From contig NC_083386.1 in NCBI RefSeq assembly GCF_031755915.1, positions 17,717,001 to 17,781,000 of the forward strand: a stretch of DNA of 64,000 nucleotides. The letters run 5' to 3'. Within the stretch, counting starts at the first letter, position 1, and the number at the start of each line of letters is the position of its first letter. Both the position numbers and the translations under genes were made by a program. Of the stretch, positions 34,886 to 55,617 are shown one piece after another. The notes below the pieces were generated by a model. The model worked only from the letters and a program-made list of their open reading frames with translations, was not told where the DNA came from and made no database searches. This DNA comes from Ziziphus jujuba. Lineage: Eukaryota > Streptophyta > Magnoliopsida > Rosales > Rhamnaceae.

Positions 34886-35988
34886 GCTAGTATGAATAAT
34901 ACAAAAAATAAAATAAATTCTCACCAAATTCACTCCCTCACGCATGTCACTCAATACAAGAACTCGACACTCATGTTTACACACTAATTTCGGCTTTTAA
35001 CCCTCTTTTGTGAGCACTCACTTGCCTTTTCCCTCTCAAGCAATTATCTCAAAATTCTAATTAAAACACCCATAAAACAGCAATTAGATCACAAGTATAT
35101 TTTAATTAAACTTATCAACAAAACAGTAGCTAAAAGTAGGCAATACCGAAGAATTCAACAAAACCTAGTTTTCGGCTTTTCTAGGCAAAATAAAGCAAAT
35201 TAAGGAGAAAATTTTGGAATTTTTAAGAACTGGACTAGATGGTAAGAGATTAAAGATCCAAGAATAAAATTTAGGAAAAATAATTTCAAACACGAACAAG
35301 AATCAAAATCGAACAAAAATTAAGAATAGTGTTGGTTGTTATTCTTGTAATTCAAGTTTTGTATCAATTCCTTTATCTAATTTTAATCCAAAAATTAAGC
35401 ACCCAAAATTCCAAATATCCAGCAGCAAAAATAATTATCCAGTAACTCCAATATTGAATAAATAATCACAAACCAGTAGTTCAAAGAAATTTCCAGCAAA
35501 CACCAAATTCAACAAACCGAATTTTTTTTTTAATTCGGCTTTTTCTTTTCTTTTTTTTTTCTTTTCACTCACAGAACATAAAATGACTGCAGTAGCAAAG
35601 ATCAACACCAAAAATTGCAATTCCACACCAAAAATCCACTAAACCCATGGCCTCCAACAAAAACAAAAGTGTAGTTTTTTTTTTTTTTAAATATCTGTTC
35701 GAATTTTTTCTTTTTCTTTTTTTTACTACATGAATGCAAATATTGAAGACTAAAACAGCAAAGAAAAAAAAAAAACCAAATTAACAAGAAGAATGATAAA
35801 AGACAACCAACAAACTAGGAAACAAAAATACGATAAAACTAGGAAATCCTAATTCAACTAGGAATGAATTTTTTATTTTATTATGCAGAATGTGTATGGG
35901 ATGGATGCAACCTTAACCTAATGCTAAAATTGTAGAATAACACAAAAACAAATAAAGCAAATAAAAATAGATCAAACATGAACAAAAT
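34886..35988 (-). mobile_element. M2 5' leader
   Basis: AT-rich non-coding leader matching the M1 leader (19517-20490). It has poly-T/A tracts near 35522, 35555 and 35675 and no ORF worth keeping. Confidence 0.7.
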
Positions 35989-36005
35989 TTGGCTCTAATA
36001 CAAAA
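35989..36005 (-). other. M2 primer-binding site
   Basis: Directly adjoining the LTR end, the minus strand reads TTTTGTATTAGAGCCAA. This is close to TTTGGTATCAGAGCCAA, complementary to the 3' end of plant initiator tRNA-Met, and it fixes the LTR boundary and the orientation of M2. Confidence 0.75.
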
Positions 36006-37134
36006 TGATACGAACCTAGGATGACTTGCTTCTAAACCCATATTATATTAGCCTGAATCTAATTATGTTCAAGTTCTAATGGTCTCCTTAACTCCTAACC
36101 AACCTGTGATTAGAAACCTTGGTATATGATGAATACGCCTCAATAGGTGATGGATGTCCTATTGATAAGTCAAACTAAAACACTCATTCACTAATAGTGT
36201 TTTAGGTGTTCAAAGAGAACAAAGAGAATTCACTCTCACAATTAATTTTCTGTATGAATAATGCACTGATTATTATTGATAAAACAAGCCTTTAAATAGG
36301 CTGAAAAAGTCTCACAATAAACCCTAGAAGACATAAGGAAAACCAGCCATATAATAACCTTTCCTAAAGTGGCCGAATTTTCTACTTTCCTAAATCTAAA
36401 TTCTAATTAATTAATTCCTTTATTTTGGATTAGGACATATTAATTTACAATGAAAATAATAAAATAATAACTTTCCTAAACTTATTTGTCCAGAAAATAA
36501 ATAAATAAAAACCAAAAAATAATGGTAATTTCCTAAAACAAAAAGTAGAATCAAATTAGGAAACTAAAATACTAGTTTTTTGACTAAGTTGACTTTGATC
36601 AATATTTGACCAATTTGAGCTCCAAATCAGCTTCAATATGCTTTATAGGATGCCAAATAAGCTTATTATGGAGTCCCACATGTTGGCCTTACTTGGAAGA
36701 AGGAGAAAAAAACCAACTCAGCAAAATCCAGTAAAACCAGCACAAAATACAGTAAAAACTGGCCAAATTTGAAGCTGTTCGTACAACCCCTTTTTGAATG
36801 CCTTTGGAGCTGGGTTGACTTGATTCCATATCCTCTTAGACGTATTGAATCCATAAAGAGTTGGAACCATTTCATGCTACTAGGTGTCCATATTTGTACC
36901 AAAATCGCTACCCGGGTCCGTATCGGCTTCCACCATTTTGATGCTTAGAATATAGGCTTTGTATCTTCTTGTACGGACAAGCTCTGTTAAGAATTGATTA
37001 CCCCCTATATAAATGCTCCCAAGTTATCCTTAAATCTCTTAATTTGAGCTCTTATGATTGGCCTGATCTTTATTCGTGTCGAGTCAGCACCCCAACGGGT
37101 TATCGGTTGAGCGGGCTCAGGCAGAATCACATCA
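36006..37134 (-). mobile_element. E-family 5' LTR of M2 with pol tail
   Basis: A 1129-bp LTR, minus-strand start TGATGTGATTCTGCCTG (37134), end CTAGGTTCGTATCA (36006), next to the PBS. It carries the tail (IKIRPIIRAQIKRFKDNL near 37070-37020, then stops). As a 5' LTR with the PBS beside it, it is direct evidence that the tail coding lies within the LTR. Confidence 0.88.
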
Positions 37135-37555
37135 ATTGAGAGTTGTTGCGTATGTTTTTAGGTAGTTGAAGAAGCACGAGCTGAATTGCCCTACTCATGA
37201 CAGAACGTTTGCTATAGTGATCTTTGCATTGAAGACTTGGAGGCACTACTTGTATGGAACTACTTGTTAAATCTTTACCAATGATAAAAGCCTTAAGTAT
37301 TTGTTAACCTAGAAAGAGTTGAACTTAAGGCAAAAGAAATGCATGGAGTTGCTCAAGGGTTATGATGGTATTGACTACCACTCGGGCAAGGCAAATGTAG
37401 TAGCTGATACATTAAGTATGAAGTTTATAGGCTCATTGGTTTATATGCAGACAGTACAACTCCCTTTAATGGTTGACCTAAGAGAGTTGGTGTTGGGGGC
37501 AAGAAGGTTATGACCAACAGCAAGCTAACTTGAAGTGTTAGCAACAAGCAAGTTT
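37135..37555 (+). pseudogene. Tekay-like gypsy RNase H fragment
   Basis: In mixed frames: [31 protein letters not shown], then NLRQKKCMELLKGYDGIDY and GKANVVADTLSMK (37319-37430). This is the RNase H end of a Tekay/Del-type polyprotein. Two stops and a frameshift (37500) are present. It starts at the M2 LTR edge and is cut at about 37555 by a copia-type LTR. Its integrase lies at 40185-41524. Confidence 0.8.
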
Positions 37556-38525
37556 TTGGTGATGCTCTTGCAACTATGTGTGAGTTGTGTTTTTAGGTTT
37601 TGGTTATGGTGTTTTATTGTTTTTAGGGTTCCTAGAGTGTTCTAAGATGTTGAAGAAGAGAGAAGGAGAAGGAGAACACATCGGTTTCTGAAAATGAGGC
37701 TTAGATATCCAGCCATCTCATTCATTCAACAGTATAAGTATGGAATTACAACTAGTTCACACATGCCAAGCATGTGAGCTTACAAAATGTGTAAAGCATT
37801 TGAAATTTGAAAAATAATATGGCCAACATCTAACTTTTCATACACAAAAGAGATAGAAATCAGATGCAACATAGTATTCCAAATATAGCAAAAAGTGGCA
37901 CATGATTTGAACTAAGTTCTTGTTGTCTAATTAGTTTGGGTAAACAACCAAACTAACTTCACCTACTTAGTTTCCCTTTGTATCTGCTTACAAAAATCAG
38001 TTTGAAGCATCCTTGGTCATCAAGAAAATATTGTTCCATGAGATAAGAATGTTTTGGAACCGGATCATGGGTCAAATAGCTCTAAAACTGACCCAAACTC
38101 TGCACACTAGGCCCATCAGATACAGCAATCTATTTGGAATAGTAAATGGACTTCCCCATGTCTTTTTAACCTAAAATTTGGATCATAGTCTTCTCTATAT
38201 GTTTGTAGACATTCCTCAAAATTTCAAACCAAACTCCTTTTGCAGTCTGAGATATAATACAAACAATGGATCTATGTTGCTGGAAATTTTAAATCTAGCA
38301 CCATAGGCATTTCAAGCATAACGTTTCTACTCTTTTGTGCATAGTTTTTCCAATGCTTTTTGTATACATAACTTAGGCACAAAACATCATCAAAATATAC
38401 CTTGCATCAATTAAAACATACAAGAAAATATAAACTCATAAAAAAGAAAAAAGGTGATACCAATGTGTGCATGTTAGCCGGGTAATGCATGGACCATCAA
38501 GTGACAAAATTACCACACGTCAACA
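37556..38525 (-). mobile_element. Copia-type solo LTR, inverted
   Basis: Minus-strand start TGTTGACGTGTGGTAATTTTG (38525). Its middle resembles the copia LTRs at 25.2-26.7 kb (ACAATGGATCTATGTTGCTGG; AGAAGGAGAAGGAGAACAC). The left end near 37556 is approximate and no target duplication was confirmed. No gene. Confidence 0.6.
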
Positions 38526-38539
38526 GTTAGGTGTTGATT

Positions 38540-40184
38540 TGTTGATGCATACTTCATGAGCATGAAAATTTGAACTAACAATTAGGTTTTGATAATATTT
38601 GAACTAACAATTGAGATGGCAATTGAAAATTAAATAAACTAAATTAAATAAAAGCAATAAAATTAAATTAGATCAATTTCAAGTAAAAGAGTGAGTTTAA
38701 TAATTATGAATACTAGGGCTTTTGATTTCACCAATAACGATTCCAATTTAATTACTTAAATATGTGAATTTAATTACTAGTAATTTTGTTAACCACGCTT
38801 AATTACAAAATTAATCAAAAGTAGTTTCCATTCACAATTGATAAGATTCATATAACCTAATTTATTCTTTTCGGTCTATAAATTAAATCATGCAAATTCA
38901 TTAAGCATAGATTAAGTAAATAATATGGCATAAAACATAACTATTTTCCAATCAATTATGCATTCATATAAATCATTGTAGATCCATAATATTATCCTTT
39001 TCCAAGCTCAAATATTATTAAAATCATTCATTCCTTCCAGCCTATGAAAGCATTAACAAAACATATTACTAATTAAATAAAAATCAACATATATTAAAAT
39101 AATTAAACCTTCATAGTTAGGGCTACATCATAACCTTAGCTATGAAATTAGTTCATGGTAAAAATAATTTCAACATCCATAATTATAAAGAAAAAATAAA
39201 GAGAAAGAAAAGAGAATAAAAACTATTGAAGAAATCCTCCTCCAAAAGCTCTCCAAGTCGTAGCCTTCTTCTCCAAGTAAGCCCACATCTCTATGCCTCC
39301 TCCACACTCTCTAATTAATCTCTTAAAATCCCAAAATTTAATACCCTACAACCCTTAAGAGAACTGAAGAAACTCCCAAAATTTGGTTTGTTTTATATTT
39401 AAGCCTACTAAAAACTCTTAATTAACTCTCTAAACTTGTATATCTTCCTTCAATGAAGTACCCCTATATATATAAGACGTTGGGAACCTTTTTTCTCTCT
39501 TTATTTTCAATGTGGGAGTCTTAAAAGATACATTTGTTAAGCTATTAAGAGGGTTGGACGAATTTCATATGTAAAAAGGAAACTTGATATTACTTGCTCC
39601 CCAATACTTTCCTTTTTTTTTAATTCATTCTAAAAAAAAGAGTTAATTAGTCTAATTTACCCTTAATGAGCATGTGACATGACATGTGCCTCATTAATGA
39701 TAAATTAATCAGTTATTGCCACTTGTCCATATCTTGGTTCTTGAATTGCCTTGATCCCCTCTTTTAATCAATGGTGGAGATTGAACTAGAATATTCTTTT
39801 TTATAAATTCCAAACTTTAAATGATGATAAATTTTTACTCACACTTCTAAATCCGAAAATAATGTGATATTTGAAATCATCATATCGTAATGATTCATAT
39901 GACATCCACTTCCATCATGAAATTCACCACAAAATCTTTATGGAATCTTCAAGATATCTTTTTGAAATCTTTTTAACGATTGGTCCATTTGAGCTCCATT
40001 CTTGCTTCCCACCATAATTTGACCTAAGGTATGCATTTTTATGGTTGTTTTCTTGAACTTCTTACTCCTTCACCTAGATTAGGAAAAATAGATAAATAAG
40101 TATCATTCCATAACAAATTAACACAAATTAACAAATATTAAGCTATAAATATGGTATAAAATCATGAATGTTTTAAGCCTAACA
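38540..40184 (-). mobile_element. Family-B LTR, inverted (copy C)
   Basis: Minus-strand start TGTTAGGCTTAAAACATTCATG (40184), following copy B to AACAATTGAGATGG and beyond. The final 100 bp of its 3' end are missing or replaced at 38540-38575. It is about 1.6 kb and includes the 290-bp block absent from copy A. No gene. Confidence 0.75.
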
Positions 40185-41524
40185 AGCACTTTTTGTTAGC
40201 TTCCGACTACTACTAATACTTATAGATCATGTTCTCGAGGCCTAGCTCAAAAACCCTTACCTGATAGGCATGAGAAGGCAAATTGAAAAAGGGGACAGTT
40301 AGACTTTGCTATTAGATTTGAAAAGGCAAATACTAAGGGAAAGTTGATGGAGCCTTAGTGATGGGTTCTAGGCTTTGTATACTATCCAATGAAGAGTTGA
40401 AAAGGCAAATACTGGAAAAAGCCCATAATTTTGCCTATGCTTATGCATCTTGGTAGTAGCAAGATGTACCGTACCCTGAAAAAGTATTATTGGTGGGCAA
40501 GGATGAAAAGAAAAGTTGCTAAATATGTATCCAATGTTTTATTTGCCAACAAGTGAAAGCGGAGAGACAAAAACCTTTTGGACTTCTATAGCCTTTACCT
40601 ATCTTATAATGTAAATGGGAGTGCATTACGATGGATTTTCCTACCCATTCATGAGAGGTTTTCTCCTCAGAAGTTAGCGAAACTCTTTATGAATTATAGA
40701 GTGAGTTGGCATGGAGTGCCAATATCGATTGTATCTAACAGAGATTCACGGTTCACTTCAAGATTTTGGTAGAGATTAATGAAGGAATTAGGTGTCAAGT
40801 TAAATTAGAGTGTCGCTTTTCAACCCTAGACCGATGGACAATCTAAGAGGACTATTCAGACCTTGGACGACATGTTAATATCATGTGTACTACAGTTTAA
40901 GGGAAATTGGAATGATTATCTACCTATGATAGAGTTCACCTATAACAATAATTATCACTTGAGCATTCGGATGTCACCTTATGAGGCATTGTATGGCAAA
41001 CAATGTCGTACTCCATTATGTTGGAATGAAATGGATGAAAGGAAACTTTTAAGCCTTGAGATTGTACAAGTGACAGTGGACAAGGTCAATATTATACATG
41101 TCAGGTTGAAAGCAGCTCAGGATAGGCAAAAGAGCTATGCAGATGTGTGTAGAAAGGATCTTAAGTTCGAGGTTGGTGATAAAGTATTCCTGAAGCTTTC
41201 TCCTTGGAAAGGCGTAGTATGCTTTGGAAAGCAAAGGAAGCTAAGTCCTCACTATATTGGACCGTATGGGATAGTTAAGAGGATAGGTACAATAGCTTAC
41301 AAGCTCATGTGTCCATGATGAATGCCAGAGGAGCTTTCTTGTGTCTATTATGTATTCCACATCTCCATGCTTCACAAGTATATCTTAGACCCATCACATG
41401 TGTTGGAGATACTAGAGATTGAGTTAAGTGATGACTTATCAAATGAGGAGCAGCTAGTGCAGATTCTAAGTAAGGAAGAGAAAAAGCTTCACAACAAGAC
41501 CATACCCCCAGTGAAGTTCTTTTG
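40185..41524 (+). pseudogene. Tekay-like gypsy integrase relic
   Basis: From about 40440: a degenerate zinc region (GSSKMYRTLKKYYWWARMK), the core with [37 protein letters not shown] (SDRD changed to SNRD), then after stops LDDMLISCVLQFKGNW, EFTYNNNYHLSIRMSPYEALYG, CRTPLCW (40863-41318). The C-terminal part reads DPSHVLEILEIELSDDLSNEE and KTIPPVKFF (41322-41524), typical of Tekay/Del chromoviruses just before the chromodomain; no chromodomain is seen. Stops at 40457, 40770, 40806 and 41318 make it dead. Confidence 0.85.
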
Positions 41525-41642
41525 AGAAATCACCTAATCAAGAAGGCAACTTGGGAGTGAAAAGATCAAATGCAGAGTTAGTATCCTCACCTTTTCCAAA
41601 ACTAAGATATGAATTTCATGGACAAAATTTCTTTAACTAGGT

Positions 41643-43930
41643 TGTAACAACCCGTATCAAAATACCCCTGTTGTATAGGTTTGACCAAGTGGACTGTATG
41701 TGGATCCTAGGTTGACTTTTTCAATGGTTAAGATTTTGGTTTGATTAATGTGCCATTATGTATAGCTCATCGATACGAGTTCATAAACTGGCGACATGTC
41801 AAATTCTAAGTTATGGATAAAAAGTTATGGTTCTAGTAAGTTTTAGATATCAGTTTAATATCAGTGTCCAAACCAATCCCAAGTTTTTGCCTGTTAGTGA
41901 CCAAAAGCTCTATATAAGTCTTGGGAAATGTGCCCAACAAGGAACAAATTCTAAAATACCAATTTTATCCCCCAAACACAAGAAACTTCTCCCCAGATCC
42001 ATGGGTCTGACTAGGTCACCCGAAACCCCGTTTAATGCCCAACTGTGTCATTACCATTTTATCAAATTTTGGCTACCAACCTTTATACACATGCCACACA
42101 GGTGGAAGGATCATAAGAAGGCGAACTAAATTGTGAAATTTCATGCTGAACAACTGGCCAACGGGCCAAGATCGGGCCGATGAAGTCTACAGCAACCGAG
42201 GGAGTGGGTCACCAAATTGTTGTGTTTTTCGGTCGTTCTAAGCTAACCCACACACTTCTTCTCCCATTTTTAGATCCTTTAAACCTATTTTCATGCTCCA
42301 TTTGTCGAGACACTTATGTTGAGCCTAAAGATGATCTTGTAGGGGAGCAGGAGTGAGCATCTATAATACAATGAATGATTATATTTTTAAAATGTTTTGG
42401 GCATGTTGTATAATATATATGTGGTTTGAGTATTATATATATATATATATATTATTTGATTTAAATGTTCATTTTATGCATATATGAGTATCTGCTTTTA
42501 TATATGTTATTATTTTATGTGACTTTTGACAATATTTTAAATGGTTTCCAATTCTATTGAGTTCATAATGTGCTTCTGGTTTTTAAATATCTTGGTATTT
42601 GAATTGAGGTTTTAAATCATTTTGGAAAATAATTGATTTTGAGGAAATGGATTGAAAATTATATGCTTTTAAGCATGTTCAAATATTTTATAATTTTATG
42701 TGCTTAAAATTGATTTATAGTGATATATATTCCACTATGGTATTTATAGTTTTGACATGAAATGATGATTTGAAATGTGTAAGATATTTAAATAAATGGT
42801 TGAATTTGAATATGTCATTGCGTTTTATGATACATCATTGTTTGGAAAGGTATGATCTTACAAAGATTATTTTATGGATACTGTATTATTGTTTTTAATT
42901 AGTGTACCTTATCGTACCAGTGTTTCGGATCAGTATCATATTATAACAAGCGGGTTTGCCACGATGCCTGTAGGATGCTAAGGGTCGTGAGGTTGGGTAT
43001 ATCCAAAGGTTTATAATTTCCATGATACCTTTTATACATTAAGGGTCATAGGTTGGGTTTATCTCAACAGTTTATTATTGCCATGATGTCTTTTGTACAT
43101 TAAGTGTCATGAGGTGTGTTTATCCCACAGTTTTTGGTTTTCATCTCTTTTATTGTTTGGTGGTGTTATGGGATGTCGTGCATTACTTGGCAGCACTAGC
43201 TATATCGTATGGCACATTGTTTATGTTTCTGAGTATATTATTGGTTTTCAGACATTTATGGTTTTTACTGCACTTTTATAATAATTTTGTGAAATTGTGG
43301 TTATATTATTTTATGCTCAATAGTTATATCATGATTAAGACTTTATAATATTGTAACGAACATTAGCTTTATATTATTTGAGCATCGATTCTATGATATT
43401 GATATGGGGTATAAGTTTGGGTTTTGTGAACTAATTTTTAAAAGGAGAACTTTTCAAACGAGTGGAACAAAAGATCTTGAGAGAAAGTTTTACAGAAATA
43501 AATTATTATTTTTCTATTATGCTATGCCATTCACTGAGATTTCTCTATCTCATGTTTTATTTATTTTAAATTCATTCCCCTAGGTCGAGGCAGTTAGTTG
43601 GCAGCCTACCTCGCGCATCACTTGTTAATTCGTGCTTTTCACCGTAGTAACAATACATGTCTTTCTCTATTTATATTTATCTTTTAACACTTATTTGTAT
43701 CAGTTGTTCTTCTGAATTTTACAAATACTTTTAAAATGCTCTGATTTAGATATTGGATAAAATATTGACCATATTATATATGTGTAGTAGTTATGGTCTG
43801 TAGTATGATGCGTTGTCGTTCTGGACTGTAGTTGTGGATCTTTAAGCTATTGTGGTCTTTTTTATATATTGTGGTATTATTCGATATTGCATATATTCGT
43901 TTGTCCATGTTTTAAGCGGGGTTTCATTGG
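41643..43930 (+). mobile_element. Tekay-like 3' LTR
   Basis: Starts TGTAACAACCCGTATC about 120 bp after the integrase stop. A TATA box (TATATAAGTC) lies at 41911. The interior is shared with 1855-2243 and 7381-7803. The end was not located; about 43930 is where recognisable LTR-like sequence fades. Small frames inside (41827, 43093, 43109) are not credible genes. Confidence 0.65.
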
Positions 43931-45199
43931 GTAATTCTCTAGTAATTGGCTAGTGGGACTTCACCAAGGGAAACCAATCGAGAGATCCTAAGAGGGTTCC
44001 GAGGCAAGTCCTGTCATCCATCTTCAAGGGCCTTGCTCGCAAAGGACAAACACTTCACTACTTTTACAATGGTCTTCCTTGCAGGAGGACAACTTCATTA
44101 TCATCGCAGCGATCTACCTCGTAAAGGAAACTCCTTGCCAAGACTTTATGGCAACATATCTCAAGGAGTATCTAGTATGTGGAAAAAAGAAAAGTGCTTG
44201 GGGTACCATATTGGTGGGAAAATCCTATGAGTTTCTATCACTAAATGGGATAGTAGAAAAATAAAAAAACCAATTGAAAACTCACACTAAAAACCATAAG
44301 GAGACTCAATGCATGATGCATAAAATCAATAAACGTTGTTTAGATTGGATCAATATGATTGTAAACACTCCAATACAGTGGAAACACACTATGGTGGACA
44401 ATAATGTGTTTGAAAAGCTTTTTTCTCGTCAAACTTCAAGAAAGGGCAGGGTTCTATCAAACACAGGGACATTGTTCAAGCAAAATAGGGTGATTATTCA
44501 AACAATGGTTAAAAATCAAACTAAAGAATGACAAGTGTCTAGACGCTGTTCAAACAGTACTAGATCCAGCAATGAGAATCTAACACGTTGGTAGGATGTT
44601 ATTTACATTAGATCTACCTATCTCCTAATGACACATGGTAGATGATTGTTCAAACAACTTCCAATGTTGTTTGAACGTTTGAACAACTGGTAAAACATTG
44701 GTCAAATTAGATATTTTGACTTTCAAAAACTTTGTAAAAATCATTTTAAACCAAAATCAAAATACTTCAAACATAAAACCACGTAAAAAAATTAAACTCG
44801 GTGAAAATCAAAAGTGCATAACAATGTATGGCTAACCACCTAATTAACATAAAGGGTTTATAAGTCATTCACCATTTTTTTTTTTTATTAGAGATTTGTT
44901 CTTGGTTATTCAATACTGACTTATACTAGACACTTACAATACAGTATTTTGAATTATTAAAATTGCTAACACACAATAACTAACTCAACAAGTTGAAAAG
45001 TTATGGGCCTAAATTGAAAATTTTGAAAGTTGAGCTTACCAAAATCCAATTAAGTCTACATTTAATCTACAAATTAAGGGAGAATAGATGCAATATACCC
45101 ATAAACATCACTTTATTATTATTTTAAAGCACACAGAGCATTATCATCTCTCAATCATATCATAACCATGATATTAGCACTGAGATTTATACAAAAGAA
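43931..45199. other. Unassigned intergenic stretch
   Basis: No gene recognised. Short frames at 43946-44230, 44079-44264 and 44274-44531 have no motif I know; the first may be decayed transposon coding. At 44390-44690 several short TTCAAAC-centred palindromes cluster, including an 11-bp perfect stem (44648-44658 / 44666-44676) with a 7-base loop. Confidence 0.4.
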
Positions 45200-45205
45200 T
45201 TTATT
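45200..45205 (-). terminator. Candidate polyadenylation signal AATAAA
   Basis: AATAAA on the minus strand about 108 bases past the subtilase stop codon. A second AATAAA lies near 45113. Position fits a plant 3' UTR, but motif alone is weak evidence. Confidence 0.4.
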
Positions 45206-45312
45206 GGAATCTAAAAATATTTTCTTTTTCCTGGAAACAAATTGAAATTCAAAGTATAATTAATTGTGTATATATATACATACTATATAAGTGTTACATA
45301 TACAGTGAACTA

Positions 45313-52439
<7,127 letters not shown>

Positions 52440-52505
52440 TGAAGGAACTCTGCAGCTAGCTAAAAGCTTCGTTATCTGTGTGAAAATAGTATCATTGATG
52501 TTTCA

Positions 52506-52540
<35 letters not shown>

Positions 52541-52550
52541 TATATATAAG
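52506..52550 (-). promoter_or_regulatory. (AT)n tract with TATA-like motif upstream of subtilase
   Basis: A TA dinucleotide tract about 67-110 bp upstream of the subtilase ATG, containing TATATATAAATTG on the gene's strand. It could serve as the TATA element, with a 5' UTR of a few tens of bases. No transcription start can be read from sequence, so the call is an inference. Confidence 0.4.
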
Positions 52551-53374
52551 AAGTTGAATATTTCAACAAGGACTTTTCTTTCTTTATTTTTTTGAAAAAT
52601 AGCTCATGCAAGTTGTTCGTCATAAATTTAATTTCATATTTGATTTATATATGTATATTTCAACTCATTCTATGCTTCATGGAAAATGTATTTGTTTTTA
52701 CCTTTTTAATTTGTTGTTTATTTATATAACGAGTTTAATGCTATAAGTAGGCTATAGAGAACCACTAAAAAATATGGGTTTTTAATTAACATATATTTAT
52801 ATATAACTTATTTACTAGAAGATAGTTTCCATGCTAATTTTTTTATTATTTGTTGATATCTAATTTGTTTAGTTTATATTTTAAAATTAAAAATTTAATA
52901 TGAGAAAATAAATACGTAGGAACAGCCCATTACGCTACATTACATTATGAAGAAAACATATTGTTCTCACTTTTAATGTCCAAATCAACATATCTTTCAA
53001 CATAACTTGGAAATTATCATCACATAAATATAATTACACTTTCATTAAAACATCTTGATAGATTTTTCAATTAGAATCTCCCATATCTATCATTGGATCT
53101 CTTTACAATAACAGATTGACTGTATGCATATTTCTAAAATCAGTGACATCACCAACATGTGGATTGGAAAATTTTGCCCACTATATTTATATGTATATAT
53201 ATATATATATATATAAGCTATTCTGTTAGGACTATATTCCTAATATTTAATGTCACTTTAATAAATTAATACTAAAATCTTAATTGGACAATTAGTAGCT
53301 TTTAATATTTACCATGTTACTGAATCTTTAATGTAAAGTGGGAAATATATTCTTAACAATTCAAAGTGTTTTAT

Positions 53375-53411
<37 letters not shown>

Positions 53412-54304
53412 AAACAAATAATAAGCTACTCGCCAATACCATGAATTTTTTAGGAATATGGTATTAGTAAATCTAGATGTTGATCAGCGATAGTTTATAT
53501 GAGAAGAATTCTAGCATGATTAATCTGACGGTCTAAAAATGATCGGAGGCTTTGGTTATGGAGGACATAAATCATGATGTGAAAGTCAACAAGACGACCA
53601 AATCAATTTGAGTTTAGTACGCTTTTTTGGAATCTGACCTAGCGGTTTGCGGCAAATGGAAGGAACTAATAATTATTAATTAACATTAAAGAAGCGCATG
53701 ATATTAAATTTGAATATAAGCCGACTTTAATAACAATAATAAAGTAAAGTACAAGTTTCGTTATTTTTTTTATTGGGTTCTCAAATTAGGTAGATTAATT
53801 TTTTATTATCATTTATTTAATTTATTTAAATGGTATTAGGTATAAATTTTTTTTTTCTTTTCCTTTTTCTTTTGGACTGTATATTAGGTAGTAGTTTGAA
53901 AGTATTTCTAAAATACAATCATAGTGGTAAGGTTTTGACCTGGCTCAAGCTAGTGGATCCTCTTGCTTTGGTTGACTTCGGACATATTAATTGGAAATTC
54001 TAAGCTAGATGTCCTCCAAATTCCAAGTGGTGCATTACGATACACATTTCGAAACCGTCACTAATGATGAAAAATAATAATACTAATAATTAATAAAATA
54101 AAATAAAACCTTATGATTATTATTTTTATATCATAAATGCAAGGATTTGAATTCGGAAACATCCACTGCTATTTACATTACAAATTACAGTATGAGTTCC
54201 AATTGTCAAACTAATATTTTATTTATTTATTTTGTCTCCTCTCCAGTGTAGCATTGCCAGGCAATCTAAGTCTTTTTTATCCTACTTTCTTTTCCTATAG
54301 CACT
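52551..54304. other. Subtilase upstream intergenic DNA
   Basis: No gene recognised. AT-rich with TA microsatellites at about 53192-53214 and 53386-53411. Any upstream promoter elements would lie in its left part. Confidence 0.5.
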
Positions 54305-54604
54305 CAATACTACACAAAAATTGAGATCTAGTAATACTAACTTAGCGATGTTACGAAACAAAAGCGTCTAAAAAAATAAAACCGCGAAGCTGAAGCAAAA
54401 GCATCAGTTAAAATTCTATAAATATACGATGCATTTAAAAACTGTCAAAGTCAAAAGATCGCTTAAAAAAAAAAAATACATGATGCTGCTGCTTTTCGGC
54501 ATTGCTGAAAATATGTCTGAAAAGAGTCAACTTTAATACTGTGCTTATATTTTATCTTAATTATATTGTTTAAATGCTATACTCATGCAAAATGATCAAC
54601 CAAC

Positions 54605-55617
54605 CACTTATCTATGTTTATATAATAACAAAATTTAGTTATATGCATACTAAAAAAACATGAAAAAAAACTAATAAATTTCTAGATGAAAATAGGCGAC
54701 ATTTATAATAGAAAAAGAGTCACTTAATATTTGATATGATAAAAAAAAAAAAAATTTGAAACTCCATAATTTAACAAACAAATTAGTTACTATTGCAAAA
54801 ATAAATTAAGTGGAAATTGCAAACAAAAAACATGGTAAACATTGTCAGGAATTTTTTTTTTTTTTCACGTACAGCTTATTTGCTTTTAAAATTTGCCAAT
54901 CTCTTAAATATTTTTTTTTTTTAAATTAAGGGAACAAGCGACCACTTATCTATGTTTATATAATAACAAAATTTAGTTATATGCATACTAAAAAAACATG
55001 AAAAAAAACTAATAAATTTCTAGATGAAAATAGGCGACATTTATAATAGAAAAAGAGTCACTTAATATTTGATATGATAAAAAAAAAAAAAATTTGAAAC
55101 TCCTTAATTTAACAAACAAATTAGTTACTATTGCAAAAATAAATTAAGTGGAAATTGCAAACAAAAAACATGGTAAACATTGTCAGGAATTTTTTTTTTT
55201 TTTCACGTACAGCTTATTTGCTTTTAAAATTTGCCAATCTCTTAAATATTTTTTTTTTTAAAATTAAGGGAACAAGCGACCACTTATCTATGTTTATATA
55301 ATAACAAAATTTAGTTATATGCATACTAAAAAAACATGAAAAAAAACTAATAAATTTCTAGATGAAAATAGGCGACATTTATAATAGAAAAAGAGTCACT
55401 TAATATTTGATATAATAAAAAAAAAAAATTTGAAACTCCTTAATTTAACAAACAAATTAGTTACTATTGCAAAAATAAATTAAGTGGAAATTGCAAACAA
55501 AAAACATGGTAAACATTGCCAGGAATTTTTTTTTTTTTTTCACGTACAGCTTATTTGCTTTTAAAATTTGCCAATCTCTTAAATATTTTTTTTTTTAAAT
55601 TAAGGGAACAAGCGACC
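54605..55617. repeat. Three tandem 338-bp units
   Basis: Units 54605-54942, 54943-55280 and 55281-55617 are nearly identical and differ mainly in poly-A/T tract lengths and a few bases. Each begins CACTTATCTATGTTTATATA, contains AGGCGACATTTATAATAG and ends ACAAGCGAC. The high identity points to a recent triplication inside an otherwise decayed element. Confidence 0.95.

Noticed and set aside
10447..41530. Integrated plant pararetrovirus
   Set aside because: Integrase, RNase H order, LTRs and a tRNA-Met PBS are those of LTR retrotransposons; no movement or coat protein motif seen.
43946..44531. Three small plus-strand ORFs as a possible new gene
   Set aside because: No recognisable motif, overlapping frames and no splice or promoter signs; left as unassigned.
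54605..55617. Tandem 338-bp repeat as a centromeric satellite
   Set aside because: Only three units, bounded by CACTA repeat modules and containing the same motif.
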